Positions 48,012-58,119 are shown, counted from the first letter of the stretch. The stretch is DNA of 64,000 nucleotides from Paenibacillus sp. CC-CFT747 (GCA_030323305.1 CP106741.1:377001-441000), one strand, 5' to 3'. Numbers and translations are program-made. Notes: generated from the sequence alone by a model not told the origin.

Positions 48012-49050
48012 CTATGTTTGCCGCTCCAAGAGGCGGATCGTTTCCGTCATGTCTTCGGGCAGGGGCGCTTCATATTCCACCCATTGGCGGGTGCCGGGGT
48101 GATAGAAGCCCAGCTTGGCGGCGTGCAGCGCCTGCCGCGCCAGAGGCAGCTCCGGCAGGCTTGCCGGGACGGCCAAGCCGGCCCGCTGTGCCGGGAAGGC
48201 TTCCGAGAGCCCCGCTTGAGACGCCTCGCCCCCCGCGGCTTCGCCCATGTATGCTTCCGGCGTCAGCCTTTCATCTTTCGCATGCTCCGAAAGATACATT
48301 TTGTCACCGAGCAGCGCGTGGCCGATATGCTTCATGTGCACGCGAATCTGATGCGTCCGGCCGGTCTCCAGCCACAAACGGACCAAGGAAGCCCCCGCAT
48401 ACCTCCGCTCCGTCCGGTAATGGGTGACCGCCCGGTAGCCGGCCGGCGTTACGATGCGGATGTGAGGGGCTTCCGGATTCCGGTCAATCGGCGCGTCCAC
48501 CGTCCCCTCGTCCTCTTTCATAAGGCCGTAGACGAGGGCGAGGTATTCTTTTTGACCTGGTTGGCCTTCATCTGCTCGGAGATGTTCTGATGGACGTATG
48601 GATTTTTGGCGATGCAGAGTACGCCCGACGTCTCCTGATCCAACCGGTGGACGGGACGAAACCGGACGGTTTCCCCAACTCTTTCCAATGGTGGACGACG
48701 GCATTAGCTAGCGTTCCCGTATAATGCCCGTGGGTAGGATGCACGATCATCCCCGCCGGCTTGTTAACGACGAGAACATGGGCATCCTCGTGGAGAACGG
48801 CGAGCGGAAGCTTCTCCGGAAGAATATCGTCGGACTCCTCCTGCGCCATTCTTACCTCCACCCGGTCGCCGGCCCGGACCTTTATGCTGATGTACTCCCG
48901 TCGGCCGTTGACCGTTATGCCCTCCTCCGTCAGCTTGAGACGGGAAAGCAGCTTGCGGGAAACCTGAAGACGATTCTGGAGAATCGTCTTCAGAAGCATT
49001 CCCTCCTCTTCGGGAGGGACCACATAAACCAGCGGATCGTAGTAGCTCAT
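48012..49050 (-). CDS. RluA/RluD-family pseudouridine synthase, two frame breaks
   Basis: An RNA pseudouridine synthase of about 346 residues. The start is ATG at 49050 (MSYYDPLVYVVPPEEEG), overlapping the pduO stop as ATGA. An S4-like RNA-binding region (about 20-75) precedes the catalytic domain, with the catalytic Asp expected in RPVHRLDQETSGVLCIAK. That segment appears only after repairing the C run 48673-48676. A second break is at the T run 48549-48553 (one more base gives VKKEYLALVYGLM). An insert between YLSEHAKDERL and RQALHAAKLGFY makes it longer than E. coli RluD. Which RNA it modifies is not known. Confidence 0.88.
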
Positions 49051-49616
49051 TTGCGGTTGCGGAACACCTCGGCACTGCGCACGTACTCCACATCCGGGAT
49101 CCCTTCCCGGTGATTGGCGGTCCGGGCGACGGTGAAGAACAGATCGGACAAACGATTTAAGTACTTGCGCACCTCTTCGTTGATCTCCTGGGACCGGGCC
49201 AGCGTCACGACCCGGCGCTCGGCGCGGCGGCATACCGTCCGGCACACATGCAGAGCGGCGGAGGCGGCGCTTCCTCCCGGTAGAATAAACCGCGTCAAGT
49301 CGGGGGTTTCCGCATCGTATTTATCGATCCACGTCTCCAGGTTGACGGCCATGTCGGCCGTCACCTTGAACTCGCGGATGCCCGGCTTGTGAATGGCCAG
49401 GTCATGTCCGCAGTCAAACAGCTCGTGCTGCACCTGAAGCAGATCCGCGAGCAGGTCCTTATCTCTTTTTCCGTTCAGGAAGCTCATGGCCTGACCCACA
49501 AAGCAGTTAAGCTCGTCCACGGTACCGTAAGCCTCGACCCGGGCATCGTCTTTATCCACGCGGCCGCCGATGACTCCCGTCTGACCGGCGTCTCCGGTTC
49601 TCGTATAGATTTTCAT
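49047..49616 (-). CDS. pduO: PduO-type ATP:cob(I)alamin adenosyltransferase
   Basis: A 189-residue enzyme that transfers the adenosyl group to cob(I)alamin or a corrinoid precursor. The N-terminal signature KIYTRTGDAGQTGVIGG and the active-site region HVCRTVCRRAERRVVTLA mark the PduO/MMAB family. YLNRLSDLFFTVARTAN is the conserved C-terminal helix. The gene lies in the cobalamin salvage operon. Its start overlaps the cobQ stop, and its stop overlaps the pseudouridine synthase start. Confidence 0.95.
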   Translation of the reverse strand: MKIYTRTGDAGQTGVIGGRVDKDDARVEAYGTVDELNCFVGQAMSFLNGKRDKDLLADLLQVQHELFDCGHDLAIHKPGIREFKVTADMAVNLETWIDKYDAETPDLTRFILPGGSAASAALHVCRTVCRRAERRVVTLARSQEINEEVRKYLNRLSDLFFTVARTANHREGIPDVEYVRSAEVFRNRK

Positions 49617-51214
49617 AAGGGCATTCTCCTTGCCTCTGGTTTCGTCGTTCCTATCATCTCATAGATTCTTTGCATATCCAAGTGCGCGCGGACATGGTCC
49701 GCCAGACGGTCGAAGGCCGATTCGCGGCGGTGCCGGAAGAACAGCGTGCCCTCCCGGCGCACCCAGCCCTTCTCCTCCCGGATGCCGTTCAGCCAGCAGC
49801 GGCGGAATTCGTCATTGTGCAGAATGCCGTGGATGTAGGTTCCCCACAGCTTGCCGTCAGGCGTTATCGCCCCCTCGGGGTAGAAATCGTCCTGCAGCAC
49901 CCCGTTGCGCTCGTTGCGGATCATAAAAGGATGCTCCACCGCTTCCATAAACCGGGAAACCCCCATATGAATCTCGTAGCCTTCCACCGGAAGAGCCGCC
50001 TCGCTGTCCCAGCATTCGGCGAAGCCTACGACCCGTTCAGTTCTCTTCTCCAGGGCAAAATGGGTCTCCATCGGAAAATAGCCGAGTCCCTCGGTTTCCC
50101 GGTGTTCCGATTCGACGAAGTCGGTATCGACCAGCCGTGTGCCCATCATCTGGTACCCGCCGCATAGGCCGGTGAGCCGTCCCCCGTCGGCCACATAGCG
50201 GCGCAGTTCCTCCTCCAGACCCGATTCCCGCAAAAACCTCAGGTCCTCGGCCGTATTCTTGCTGCCCGGCAGAAGAACGGCATCCGGCGAACCGAATTCC
50301 TCTACCCGGCTTATGTATCGCACCTGGACGTCCTCTTCCTCCCAGAGCGGGTCGAAGTCCGTGAAATTAGAGATTCTCGGCAGCCGGATGACGGCAATTT
50401 CCAAAGCCGGGTCTCCCTTCCTCCCGCGGCGTCCGCGGCTTCGGATTGCGTCAAGCGAAGCGGAGTCCTCGTCTTCCAGGGCCAGGTTGGGAAGATAGGG
50501 GATGACGCCGAGCACCGGTTTGCCCGTCCGCTCCTCCAGCCAATCGAGGCCCGGCTGAAGAAGGGAGACGTCTCCGCGGAACTTGTTGATGACGAAGCCC
50601 GCCACCCGGTCCCTTTCTTCCGGTGTCAGAATCTCCATCGTCCCGACCAGAGAGGCAAATACCCCGCCCCGGTCGATATCCGCGACCAGCAGAACGGGAG
50701 CGTCCGCCCAGCCGGCGAGCCGCATGTTCACGATATCGCGGTCCTTCAGGTTCACCTCCGCCGGGCTGCCCGCCCCTTCAAGTACCACCAGCTCGTATTC
50801 GCTTCTCAGCTGATGCAAGGCTTCCTTCACAATCCGCTCCGCCTGCGGAAGATAGCTTTCCCGGTAGGTCCGGGCGTCCAGCGTGCGAAACGGCTTGCCG
50901 TGCACGACGACCTGCGCCTCCATATCCCGGCTCGGCTTCAGCAGGATGGGGTTCATGTTCGTCGTCGCCGGTATGCGGCACGCATCGGCCTGCATCCCCT
51001 GGGCTCGGCCGATTTCCTTTCCGTCCGGGGTCACATAGGAGTTAAGGGACATGTTCTGCGATTTAAAAGGAGCCACACGCAGCCCGTCCTGCATGAAAAT
51101 GCGGCACAGCGCGGCGGTCAGAAGGCTTTTGCCCACATCAGAGGCGGTTCCTTGCAGCATAAGCGTCCGGGCTGGAGCCGGAGCCAAATCCGGATGGTAC
51201 GGTTGTTGGGCCAT
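49613..51214 (-). CDS. cobQ: Cobyric acid synthase
   Basis: CobQ amidates adenosyl-cobyrinic acid a,c-diamide at four side chains using glutamine. The 533-residue product has the N-terminal ATP-binding domain (LMLQGTASDVGKSLLTAAL; FKSQNMSLNSYVT) and a C-terminal class-I-like glutamine amidotransferase domain with nucleophile in RLTGLCGGYQMMG (Cys at about 345) and the His in GTYIHGILHND. It is full length and intact. The stop overlaps the start of pduO. Confidence 0.96.
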   Translation of the reverse strand: MAQQPYHPDLAPAPARTLMLQGTASDVGKSLLTAALCRIFMQDGLRVAPFKSQNMSLNSYVTPDGKEIGRAQGMQADACRIPATTNMNPILLKPSRDMEAQVVVHGKPFRTLDARTYRESYLPQAERIVKEALHQLRSEYELVVLEGAGSPAEVNLKDRDIVNMRLAGWADAPVLLVADIDRGGVFASLVGTMEILTPEERDRVAGFVINKFRGDVSLLQPGLDWLEERTGKPVLGVIPYLPNLALEDEDSASLDAIRSRGRRGRKGDPALEIAVIRLPRISNFTDFDPLWEEEDVQVRYISRVEEFGSPDAVLLPGSKNTAEDLRFLRESGLEEELRRYVADGGRLTGLCGGYQMMGTRLVDTDFVESEHRETEGLGYFPMETHFALEKRTERVVGFAECWDSEAALPVEGYEIHMGVSRFMEAVEHPFMIRNERNGVLQDDFYPEGAITPDGKLWGTYIHGILHNDEFRRCWLNGIREEKGWVRREGTLFFRHRRESAFDRLADHVRAHLDMQRIYEMIGTTKPEARRMPL

Positions 51215-51235
51215 AAGCCTCTCCTTTCCCTATAG

Positions 51236-52314
51236 TCAGTATGAAAGACAGTGCTGCAGCGTGTCGGCCAGCCGGTCATTGTCTTCCTTGCGTCTCACGG
51301 CGAGACGGCCGTAAGAACGGTCGAGCCCCGGGAACAGAGAGGCGTCCCGGATGAGAATCCCTTCTTTCCCTAAACGGGTTTGCAGCTCTTGAATGTCCGG
51401 TGTTCCCGGCTCCCGTCCAAGGGAGAAGAGCACAAAATTGGTATCGCTCGGAATGACCGAGAGGCCGGCTTCCTCAAGGCGCCGGATAAACCGCGGGCGC
51501 TCTCTGGCCAGCCAAGCGAGGGTTCTGCGGGCATATTCCCGGTCTTCGAGCACCGCCTCTCCGATGTCCTGAGCTAGCCCGTTGACACTCCACTGCACCT
51601 GGAGCCGTTTCATGGCGGCTATCCAATCCGGATGGGCAGCGATATAACCGAGCCGGATGCCCGGAATGGCATAAAATTTCGTCATCGAGCGGATGACGAA
51701 GAGGTTCCGGGACTCCACCGCTTCCCGGATCCACGTCAGCTCCTCCTGCCGCGGATGAAAATCGATAAAGGCTTCGTCCAGGATTACCGTGGCGCCCCCT
51801 TCCAGCAAGCTCCGGATGACGCCAGAATCGAGCAGGCGGCCCGTCGGGTTGTTGGGATGCCCAAGGAAAAAAACGTCGGCATACGGCAAGGCCGCCTCCG
51901 CTTCCTCGCGGCCCAGAACGAATCCCCGTTCCGCCAGCAGGGGAGCTCGAGAAGACGTCCGCCCGCTTTCTCCACCGCCTCCTCGTATTCCGAGAAGGAA
52001 GGCCGGGCAAGCGCCGTCCTAGCCGGCTGCAAGACTCGGACGGCAAGCTCGATCAGCTCGGCCGCTCCGTTGCCGACCAGCAGGCTTTCCTCCGGAATGC
52101 GGTGCAGGCCCGAGAGCTTACGCCTCAGCCCGCGGACCGCCGGGTCTGGATAGCGGTGAATCTGCTCCGCAAACCGGGAGCAGCAGGTTTTGACCGCTTC
52201 CGGAGGACCGAACGGGTTCATATTCGAGCTGAAATCCAGAAACGCTGCCGCCGGCCGGCCGAACGTTTCCTCCGCTGTAAGGAGATCTCCTCCATGTCCG
52301 TAACGCTCCAGCAT
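51236..52314 (-). CDS. cobD: Threonine-phosphate decarboxylase-type aminotransferase, one frame break
   Basis: A PLP fold-type I protein of about 359 residues, related to histidinol-phosphate aminotransferase. In this setting it is most likely CobD, which makes (R)-1-aminopropan-2-yl phosphate for the nucleotide loop. The start is ATG at 52314 (MLERYGHGGDLLTAEETFG), seven bases after GGAGG. FLDFSSNMNPFGPP is characteristic of CobD. The PLP lysine is in VIRSMTKFYAIPGIRLGY. The frame breaks at the G run 51941-51944. One more base restores LPLLAERGFVLGREEAEAAL. The chance of HisC instead is small given the context. Confidence 0.88.
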
Positions 52315-52334
52315 AAGATGTCCTCCCTTCTTAT

Positions 52335-53152
52335 TTAACCGATCTGCAGCCAAATGATTACGGCCATAAGCCCGATCAGTTCGATTCCTTCATTTAAAGC
52401 TCCGTAGGTATCACCCGTAAGCCCGCCCAGCTTCCGGTTCAAGTACGCGGCCCCCGCCCAGCCGGCGGCGGCGGTCCCGATCGTGAAGGCGCCGAAGAGC
52501 CCGACGGCTCCCGTCCAGGACGAGCCGGTTAGAAGGGCGGCAGAGACAGTCAGGAAGCCGGCCAGGAGCCAGCCTCCGGCGGTGTGGCGGGGCCCCACTC
52601 CCCGGAAATAAGCGCCGAGTCCGGGACCCGGGCGGGCATACGGCCAGCCGGCCATGGCGGCCGTCATGAACCAGCGGCTCCAGATGGGGATAAAGAGCAG
52701 AAAGCTCCCGCCGGCTTCCCCTGCCCGAGCAGGCTGTCGAGCAGCGCAAACTTAAGGAGCATGGCAATTACACAAACCAGGACGCCCATCGCTCCTACGC
52801 GGCTGTCTTTCATAATCTCCAGCATCTGCTCCCGGGGCCGGCCGCTCAGCACGCCGTCCGCCGTGTCCATCAGCCCGTCCAGGTGAAGCGCTCCCGTGAG
52901 CGCCACCCATAGGGCAAGCAGAAGCGCGGCGGCCGGAAGCCCCGGCAGGACGGACGGCAGCCAGAGGCCGCCCCCATACAGCACGAACCCGATGGCCGCT
53001 CCGGCCATCGGGTAGAACACGGTGCTGCCCCGGAAGATCCGTTCCGTATACTCAAAGGAATAAGGAACCGGAAAGCGGGTGAGAAACTGGAAGGCCGCGG
53101 CCAGCGACCGGATGCCCCCGGTCAACCGCTCCCGAACACAATGAGCACGCAT
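52335..53152 (-). CDS. cobS: Adenosylcobinamide-GDP ribazoletransferase, one frame break
   Basis: CobS joins adenosylcobinamide-GDP and alpha-ribazole in the membrane. The start is ATG at 53152, nine bases after AGGAGG and within the cbiB 3' end (31-base overlap). The N-terminus AAAFQFLTRFPVPY and the metal-binding segment HLDGLMDTADGVLSGR with KDSRVGAMGV are diagnostic. The frame breaks at the C run 52718-52721. One more base restores GQGEAGGSFLLFIPIWSRW and a C-terminus ending LMAVIIWLQIG. The rebuilt length is about 272 residues with several membrane helices. Confidence 0.9.
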
Positions 53153-54124
53153 AGCATGATTCCTCCTAGTCCCAGGCTTGCCTTGTAGAGCAGGCTGACC
53201 GCCGTTCGGATATCTCCGGCTTGAAGCGGCCGCATAGGCCAGCCCATCCTGGCCCGTTCGCTCACCTTGCCTCCATAGACGTTGCGTCCCCCGAGCTCGA
53301 TGCCCATCGCTCCGGCGGCAGCCGATTCCGGGATGCCGCTGTTCGGGCTCGGGTGCTTGTCCGCAAAGGCCCTCACGGAGCGGAACGCCCTCCGGCCGGA
53401 AAGACCGGGCGATAAGGCCGCCGCCGCTATGAGCAGCAGCCCCGTGAGGCGGGCCGGAAGCCAGTTCAGCCCGTCGTCCAGGCGGGCCGAGGCCCAGCCG
53501 AAGTAGGCATAGCGCTCGTTCCGGTAGCCCACCATCGAATCCAGCGTATTGGCCGCCCGGTACAGCATGGCCAAGGCGGCCCCGCCCAGCAAGGCGTAAA
53601 AGCGGGGAGACCACGGCGTCCACCGTGTTCTCCGCCACCGTCTCTACCGCCGCGCGGGTAAGCTCAGGCTCTTCCAGCCCGGCCGTATCCCGGCCGACAA
53701 TGTAGCCGGTGTAGCGGCGGGCCTCCGGCAGGTTGCCTTCCGTAAGCGGGCGGTATACCTGCAGGGCGGCGTCCTTCAAGCCTTTGATGGCGATTGTGGT
53801 GGAGATGAACCAGGTATTCACCGCATACCCGAGCCAAGGGTGCACCCAGCGGCTGACCGCCAGCATCGCCAGCATGATCAGAAAAGATACCGCCAAGGTC
53901 ACCAGCGTCAGCAGCACCCCGTGCCTTCTTAGAACGGCTGGGGGCATAGGGGCGGATGATGAAGCGGGAAGCCCATGATGGCCCTGGCCGTTTCCCTCTG
54001 CCGGCGGCAAAGGATACAGCCGGGCCTCCAGCCGCCGGATCAAGCCGCCGATGCGGATGACCGGATGGACCGGCCGGCGGGGGTCCCCGATCACCAGATC
54101 AAGCAAGATGGCGGCTATAAGCAT
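53122..54124 (-). CDS. cbiB: Adenosylcobinamide-phosphate synthase, one frame break
   Basis: CbiB attaches aminopropanol phosphate to adenosylcobyric acid. The start is taken as ATG at 54124 (MLIAAILLDLVIGDPRRPVH), the classical N-terminus. VETVAENTVDAVVSPL and the later NTLDSMVGYRNERYAYFGWA and GELGG-type NVYGG segments are family features. The frame is lost at the A run 53598-53601. Here a gain of two bases or loss of one is needed; two more T on the coding strand would restore SPLFYALLGG. There is an insert of about 15 residues after residue 35. It is a membrane protein. Confidence 0.88.
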
Positions 54125-54416
54125 CGCCAACGTTTCCTGCCATGTGTAAAACAGCACTTTCCGCTTCCTTCCTCTCTGGTGCCTTATCTGTAATGAGGTT
54201 CTGCTTCTCTGCTGCTTCTCTATTGATTTAACATGCGCGTAAAGAGGGTTTTCCGTCAACTAAACTACCGGTTAAGCATTAGGCCGTCCGATGAAACGGC
54301 GCTAGGGTTGTTAGGAGCCCAGGGTCGGAGCTTAAATAGGCAATAGGATCCTGGCCGATGGGCGGGCCCCGCTTTCACCGGGCGTTAGGCTAGTCAGCCG
54401 GACAGCCGCCGAAGCT
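54125..54416. other. Gap between cobU and cbiB
   Basis: This 292-base stretch carries no gene I can support. GTGCCTTATCTG at about 54179-54190 resembles one end of the 95-bp element found twice in the window, but no matching second end is present. A short hairpin CCGTTTCATCGGACGG lies near 54280. Confidence 0.4.
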
Positions 54417-55102
54417 TTACCGAGCTGTCTGCCCATCGGAACCGGGCAGCCGGAAAGCCAGGCTCTTCAGCTCCACCGGAATCCCCGCGGTAACCAGGAA
54501 CACCTGGTCGCACCGCTCGGCCACCTGCCGGTTCAGCCTTCCCGCTTCATCCCGGAAACGACGGCCGAGCGGGTACTCCGGAACGATCCCGCCGCCCACT
54601 TCGTTGGTCACGAGGAGGACCGTCCCCCGGCAGGCGGAGAAGGCATCCAGCAGGTCTTCCGTTTCCCGTCGGACCGCCTCTTCCCAGCCCGGCTCCGGGG
54701 CGCCCGCCTTCAGCATCTGGTTGGACAGCCAAAGCGTCAGGCAGTCCACCAGGATGACAGGGCGCCGACTGTCGCGATCCTCGGCAGGTTCACCGGGCAG
54801 CCCTTTCGGGCGGCTTGGAAGGACCGCCGGCGTATGTCCGTCTGCAGACGGGGCCAGCGGCTCCGCCTCGGGACGGCCCCCGCGTCTCAACACACCGGCC
54901 AAATCGTAAGGCTCTTCCACTGTGGTCCAGCGGAAGCCGGAGGCTTCCCGCTGCTCCCGGTGCAGGGCCGCCCGCTCCCTCATCTCCTCGTCGTACAGCT
55001 GGGAGGTGGCGACGTACACCCCTCCTGTCCCAGGGCGGCGGCATATTGCTCCGCGAAGGAGCTTTTGCCGCTCCTCGCTCCTCCGGTTATCATGATCCGC
55101 AT
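54417..55102 (-). CDS. cobU: Adenosylcobinamide kinase/guanylyltransferase, one frame break
   Basis: CobU phosphorylates adenosylcobinamide and activates it with GTP. The start is ATG at 55102 (MRIMITGGARSGKSSFAEQY), seven bases after AGGAGG. The P-loop is GGARSGKSS at residues 7-15. LVDCLTLWLSNQML and LLVTNEVGGGIVPEYPLGR are diagnostic, and ERCDQVFLVTAGIPVELK closes the protein. The frame breaks at the C run 55019-55022. One more base restores LGQEGVYVATSQLYDEEM. A proline-rich insert of about 35 residues (about 78-112) makes it longer (228 residues) than the usual 180. Confidence 0.9.
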
Positions 55103-55119
55103 TCCGTTCCCTCCTGGTC

Positions 55120-55214
55120 TAGTGCCTTATCCGGAAACTTAGCTCGTGAGACAGCCTCCGGAAGCGCGCGAAACTCATTATGTAAGCCGGACTTCATTTG
55201 CGGATAAGGCACTA
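55120..55214. repeat. 95-bp inverted-repeat element, copy 2 (MITE-like)
   Basis: It has termini TAGTGCCTTATCCG and CGGATAAGGCACTA, a perfect 14-base inverted repeat, and equals copy 1 (19312-19406) in length. It lies between cobT and cobU. On the minus strand its first three bases TAG are the stop codon of cobT. If a TA target duplication is removed, the joined sequence also reads TAG, so insertion left cobT unchanged. Confidence 0.8.
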
Positions 55215-56261
55215 CCCGCGGGAAACTCCCGCGCTCTCAAACGTAGCCATTTCCTTCATCACGTTAAGCGCCGCATCGATAAAATGAAACGCAAGCACCG
55301 CGCCGGTTCCTTCTCCAAGCCTCATGTCAAGCTGGATGACCGGCTTCAACCGAAGAGCTTCGAGCAGCGCTGCATGCCCCTTCTCCTGCGATAGATGGGA
55401 AGCGACGAGATACCCGGCGCTCTCCGGGGCAAGGCGAACGGCGACGAGCGCGGCGGCGGTTGAGATGAAGCCGTCGATGACGACGAGGCAGCGGCATGCG
55501 GCCGCGCCGAGAATGACGCCGGCGAGGCCCGCGATCTCCAGGCCGCCGAGCTTCGCCAGCACGCCGAGCGGGTCAAGCGCATCCGGCGCATTCGCCTCGA
55601 TGGCCCGGCGCACGACGCCGATCTTGTGGAGCCGGCGGGCTTCGTCGATGCCCGTGCCGCGGCCGACCGCCTCCTCGGCGTCGAGCCCGGCCAGCGCGAC
55701 GGCGAGCGCGGCGCTCGGCGTCGTGTTGCCGATGCCCATCTCGCCGGTGGCGAACACGCGGCAGCCCTCGGCCGCGAGCTCCTCCACCAGCGCGATGCCG
55801 GCCAGCACCGCCGCCTCGGCCTCTTCCCGCGTCATGGCCGGCCCTTTGGCGATGTTGCCGGTGCCGTAGCGCACCTTGCGTGATACGAGGCCGGGATGGG
55901 CCAGCTCGGCGTTTACGCCCATGTCGACGCAGATGACGTCGGCCCCGGCCTGCCGGGCCAGCACATTCACGGCAGCGCCGCCCTGCAGGAAGTTCATCAC
56001 CATCTGCGGCGTCACCTCCGCCGGAAAGGCGCTGATTCCTTCCTCGCACACGCCATGATCGCCGGCCATGACCAGGACGGCCTTGCGCGTAAGATCGGGA
56101 ATCGTCTCCCCGGTTATGCCGGCGGCCTGCTTCGCGATCTCCTCAAGCCGGCCCAGGCTGCCCGGGGGCTTCGTGAGGCGGTCGAGATGCTTCTCTGCCG
56201 CTTCTACCGCTTCTGGATCAAGCGGTCTAATCCGGCGGATGGTCTCGGTTATCTGTTTCAT
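55212..56261 (-). CDS. cobT: Nicotinate-nucleotide:dimethylbenzimidazole phosphoribosyltransferase
   Basis: CobT makes alpha-ribazole phosphate for the lower ligand of cobalamin. The 349-residue product is intact. Diagnostic segments are KPPGSLGRLEEIAKQ, LVMAGDHGVCEEGISAFP, GEMGIGNTTPSAALAVAL and the catalytic glutamate in LDMRLGEGTGAVLA. The stop codon TAG coincides with the first three bases of the 95-bp inverted-repeat element (copy 2). It follows the transporter genes in the same operon. Confidence 0.96.
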   Translation of the reverse strand: MKQITETIRRIRPLDPEAVEAAEKHLDRLTKPPGSLGRLEEIAKQAAGITGETIPDLTRKAVLVMAGDHGVCEEGISAFPAEVTPQMVMNFLQGGAAVNVLARQAGADVICVDMGVNAELAHPGLVSRKVRYGTGNIAKGPAMTREEAEAAVLAGIALVEELAAEGCRVFATGEMGIGNTTPSAALAVALAGLDAEEAVGRGTGIDEARRLHKIGVVRRAIEANAPDALDPLGVLAKLGGLEIAGLAGVILGAAACRCLVVIDGFISTAAALVAVRLAPESAGYLVASHLSQEKGHAALLEALRLKPVIQLDMRLGEGTGAVLAFHFIDAALNVMKEMATFESAGVSRG

Positions 56262-56310
56262 GCTGATCTCTCCTCGTCTAATACGTTATGGGGGCAGGCA
56301 AGCCGCTTGC

Positions 56311-57081
56311 TCAAGGCTGAAGCAGGATCTGCGGCACTCCGCTGACCGGATGCGGCAGCACGATCGGCTCCGTGCCGTACACCCGGGCCACGAGCTCGCC
56401 CGTCAGAATCTCCGCTGGCGAGCCGGTGCCCGCCATCCTTCCCTCGTGAAGAACGAGCAGCCGCTCGCAGTACTGGGCCGCCAGGTTGAGGTCGTGCAGC
56501 ACGGCTACGACCGTCAGGCCGCACTCCTGCTGCCAGGTGCGGACGAAATTCATCATCTGGATTTGATGGCCGATGTCGAGGAAGGTCGTCGGCTCATCCA
56601 AAAGCAGGAGCCGCGGCTCCTGGGCCATCGTTTTGCCGAGCGCGACCCGCTGCCTCTCCCCGCCGCTCAGATGCTCCACCGGCCGGCCGGCGAACGGCTC
56701 CAGCTCAAGCCGGCTCATAATCCGGTCGATGAGCGGAGCCGGATCCCGGTTCTCCTCGCCAAGCCAGTTCTGGTAAGGGTAGCGTCCCATTTCGATGACC
56801 TCCCGTACCGTAAAGCCGGCCGGAGCCGGCGCATCCTGCTGCAGCACGGCCATCCAGCGGGCCAGCTCCTTGCGCGAGTAGGCGCCCGGTTCGCGGCCAT
56901 CCAGCCGCAGGCTTCCGCCGTCCACCTTTTCCACGCCGGAAATGAGCTTGAGAAGCGTCGATTTGCCGCTGCCGTTCGGGCCGATGATGCCGTAGAAGCA
57001 TCCGGCTTCCACGTGCAGGCTTACGCGGTCAAGCACGACTTGGCCCTGGTACGCTTTGCTTGCCTCTTCCACCTGGATCAT
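56311..57081 (-). CDS. btuD: ABC transporter ATP-binding protein (BtuD/FhuC-type)
   Basis: A 256-residue ATPase of the iron-siderophore/cobalamin/heme importer group. Walker A is GPNGSGKSTLLKL (about 36-44), the signature is LSGGERQRVALGKT (about 139) and Walker B is LLLDEPTTFLDIGHQ (about 160), followed by the His switch in VAVLHDLNLAAQYC. It is encoded four bases after the permease and in an operon headed by a cobalamin riboswitch, so a corrinoid substrate is inferred. Confidence 0.9.
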   Translation of the reverse strand: MIQVEEASKAYQGQVVLDRVSLHVEAGCFYGIIGPNGSGKSTLLKLISGVEKVDGGSLRLDGREPGAYSRKELARWMAVLQQDAPAPAGFTVREVIEMGRYPYQNWLGEENRDPAPLIDRIMSRLELEPFAGRPVEHLSGGERQRVALGKTMAQEPRLLLLDEPTTFLDIGHQIQMMNFVRTWQQECGLTVVAVLHDLNLAAQYCERLLVLHEGRMAGTGSPAEILTGELVARVYGTEPIVLPHPVSGVPQILLQP

Positions 57082-57085
57082 GCCT

Positions 57086-58119
57086 TCAGCCCCTCCCCGC
57101 TTTCTTGCGTTTGTTCAGTAAGTAAGCAAAGAACGGCGCCCCGATTAAAGCCGTTACCACGCCAAGGGAATCTCCTTCGGGCTGAGCGCCAGACGCGCAA
57201 TCGTATCCGCCCACAGCACGTAAATACCGCCCGTCAGAACCGAAATGGGGAGGATCAGCCGGTAATCCGGACCGACCACGAGCCGCACGAGATGGGGAAC
57301 CACCAGTCCCACGAAACCGATGACACCGGAGACGGAGACGGCCGCCGCCGTCAGCAGGGTGGAGACCGACAGCACGATCAGCTTCGTCCGCTCCACGTGG
57401 ACTCCCATGTGCGAAGCCTGCCTTTCGCCGAGCGCAAACAAATTGAGAGACCGCCCGTAGCCGATCAGCACCACCGCGCCAACGAGGAGATACGGAGTCA
57501 GAATGAGAGAGTAGTCCCAGCCCCTCATCGACAAGCTCCCCATCAGCCAGTACACAATCTCGTTGATGACCTTCTCGGATAGAGAGACCATGAATGACAC
57601 GAAGGCCCCAAGAAAGGACTGGACCACCACCCCCGCCAGGATCAAGGTTTCCGTCTGGGCTTTCCCTTCCCGGCTCGCGAGCCGGTAGACCACGGCCAAG
57701 GTCAGAATCCCCGTTAGGAAAGCAACCGCCGGTACGGTGAAAGCGCCGATGGCCATTTGCAGCCCGAACAGAATAAGGAAGGCGGCTCCGACCGACGCCC
57801 CCGAGGCAACCCCAAGCGTGTAGGGATCAGCCAGCGGATTGCGGAGCACTCCTTGAAAGCCCGCTCCCGCGAGAGCGAGAGAGGCCCCCACGAGAATGGC
57901 CAGCACGACCCGGGAGAAGCGGACCTTCCATATGATGACTTCCTCGGCCGGCGCCCAGTCCGGGGTTACGAACCCGTTCAAACCGGGAACATGATGGACC
58001 AGAATCCGCCAGACGTCCGGAAGTGCCACGGCCCCGGCTCCTAGCGACAAGCTGACCACGATGGAAAAAAGAAGGAGCAGCAGGGCTCCTCCTCCGTATA
58101 GAATCAGCTTCCGTTTCAT
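57086..58119 (-). CDS. btuC: FecCD-family ABC permease (BtuC-type), one frame break
   Basis: A permease of about 344 residues with about ten hydrophobic helices. ASLALAGAGFQGVLRNPLAD and LGVASGASVGAAFLILFG are characteristic of the BtuC/FhuB fold. The frame breaks at about 57159-57160. One more base restores EIPLGVVTALIGAPFFAYLL, the conserved C-terminal helix. It starts one base after the binding-protein gene and ends just before the ATPase gene. A corrinoid substrate is inferred from context. Confidence 0.9.

Noticed and set aside
54170..54200. GTGCCTTATCTG near 54179 as a third copy of the 95-bp element
   Set aside because: Only about 11 bases of one end match and no second end follows within 150 bases. 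It could be a remnant, but this is not enough to report a copy.
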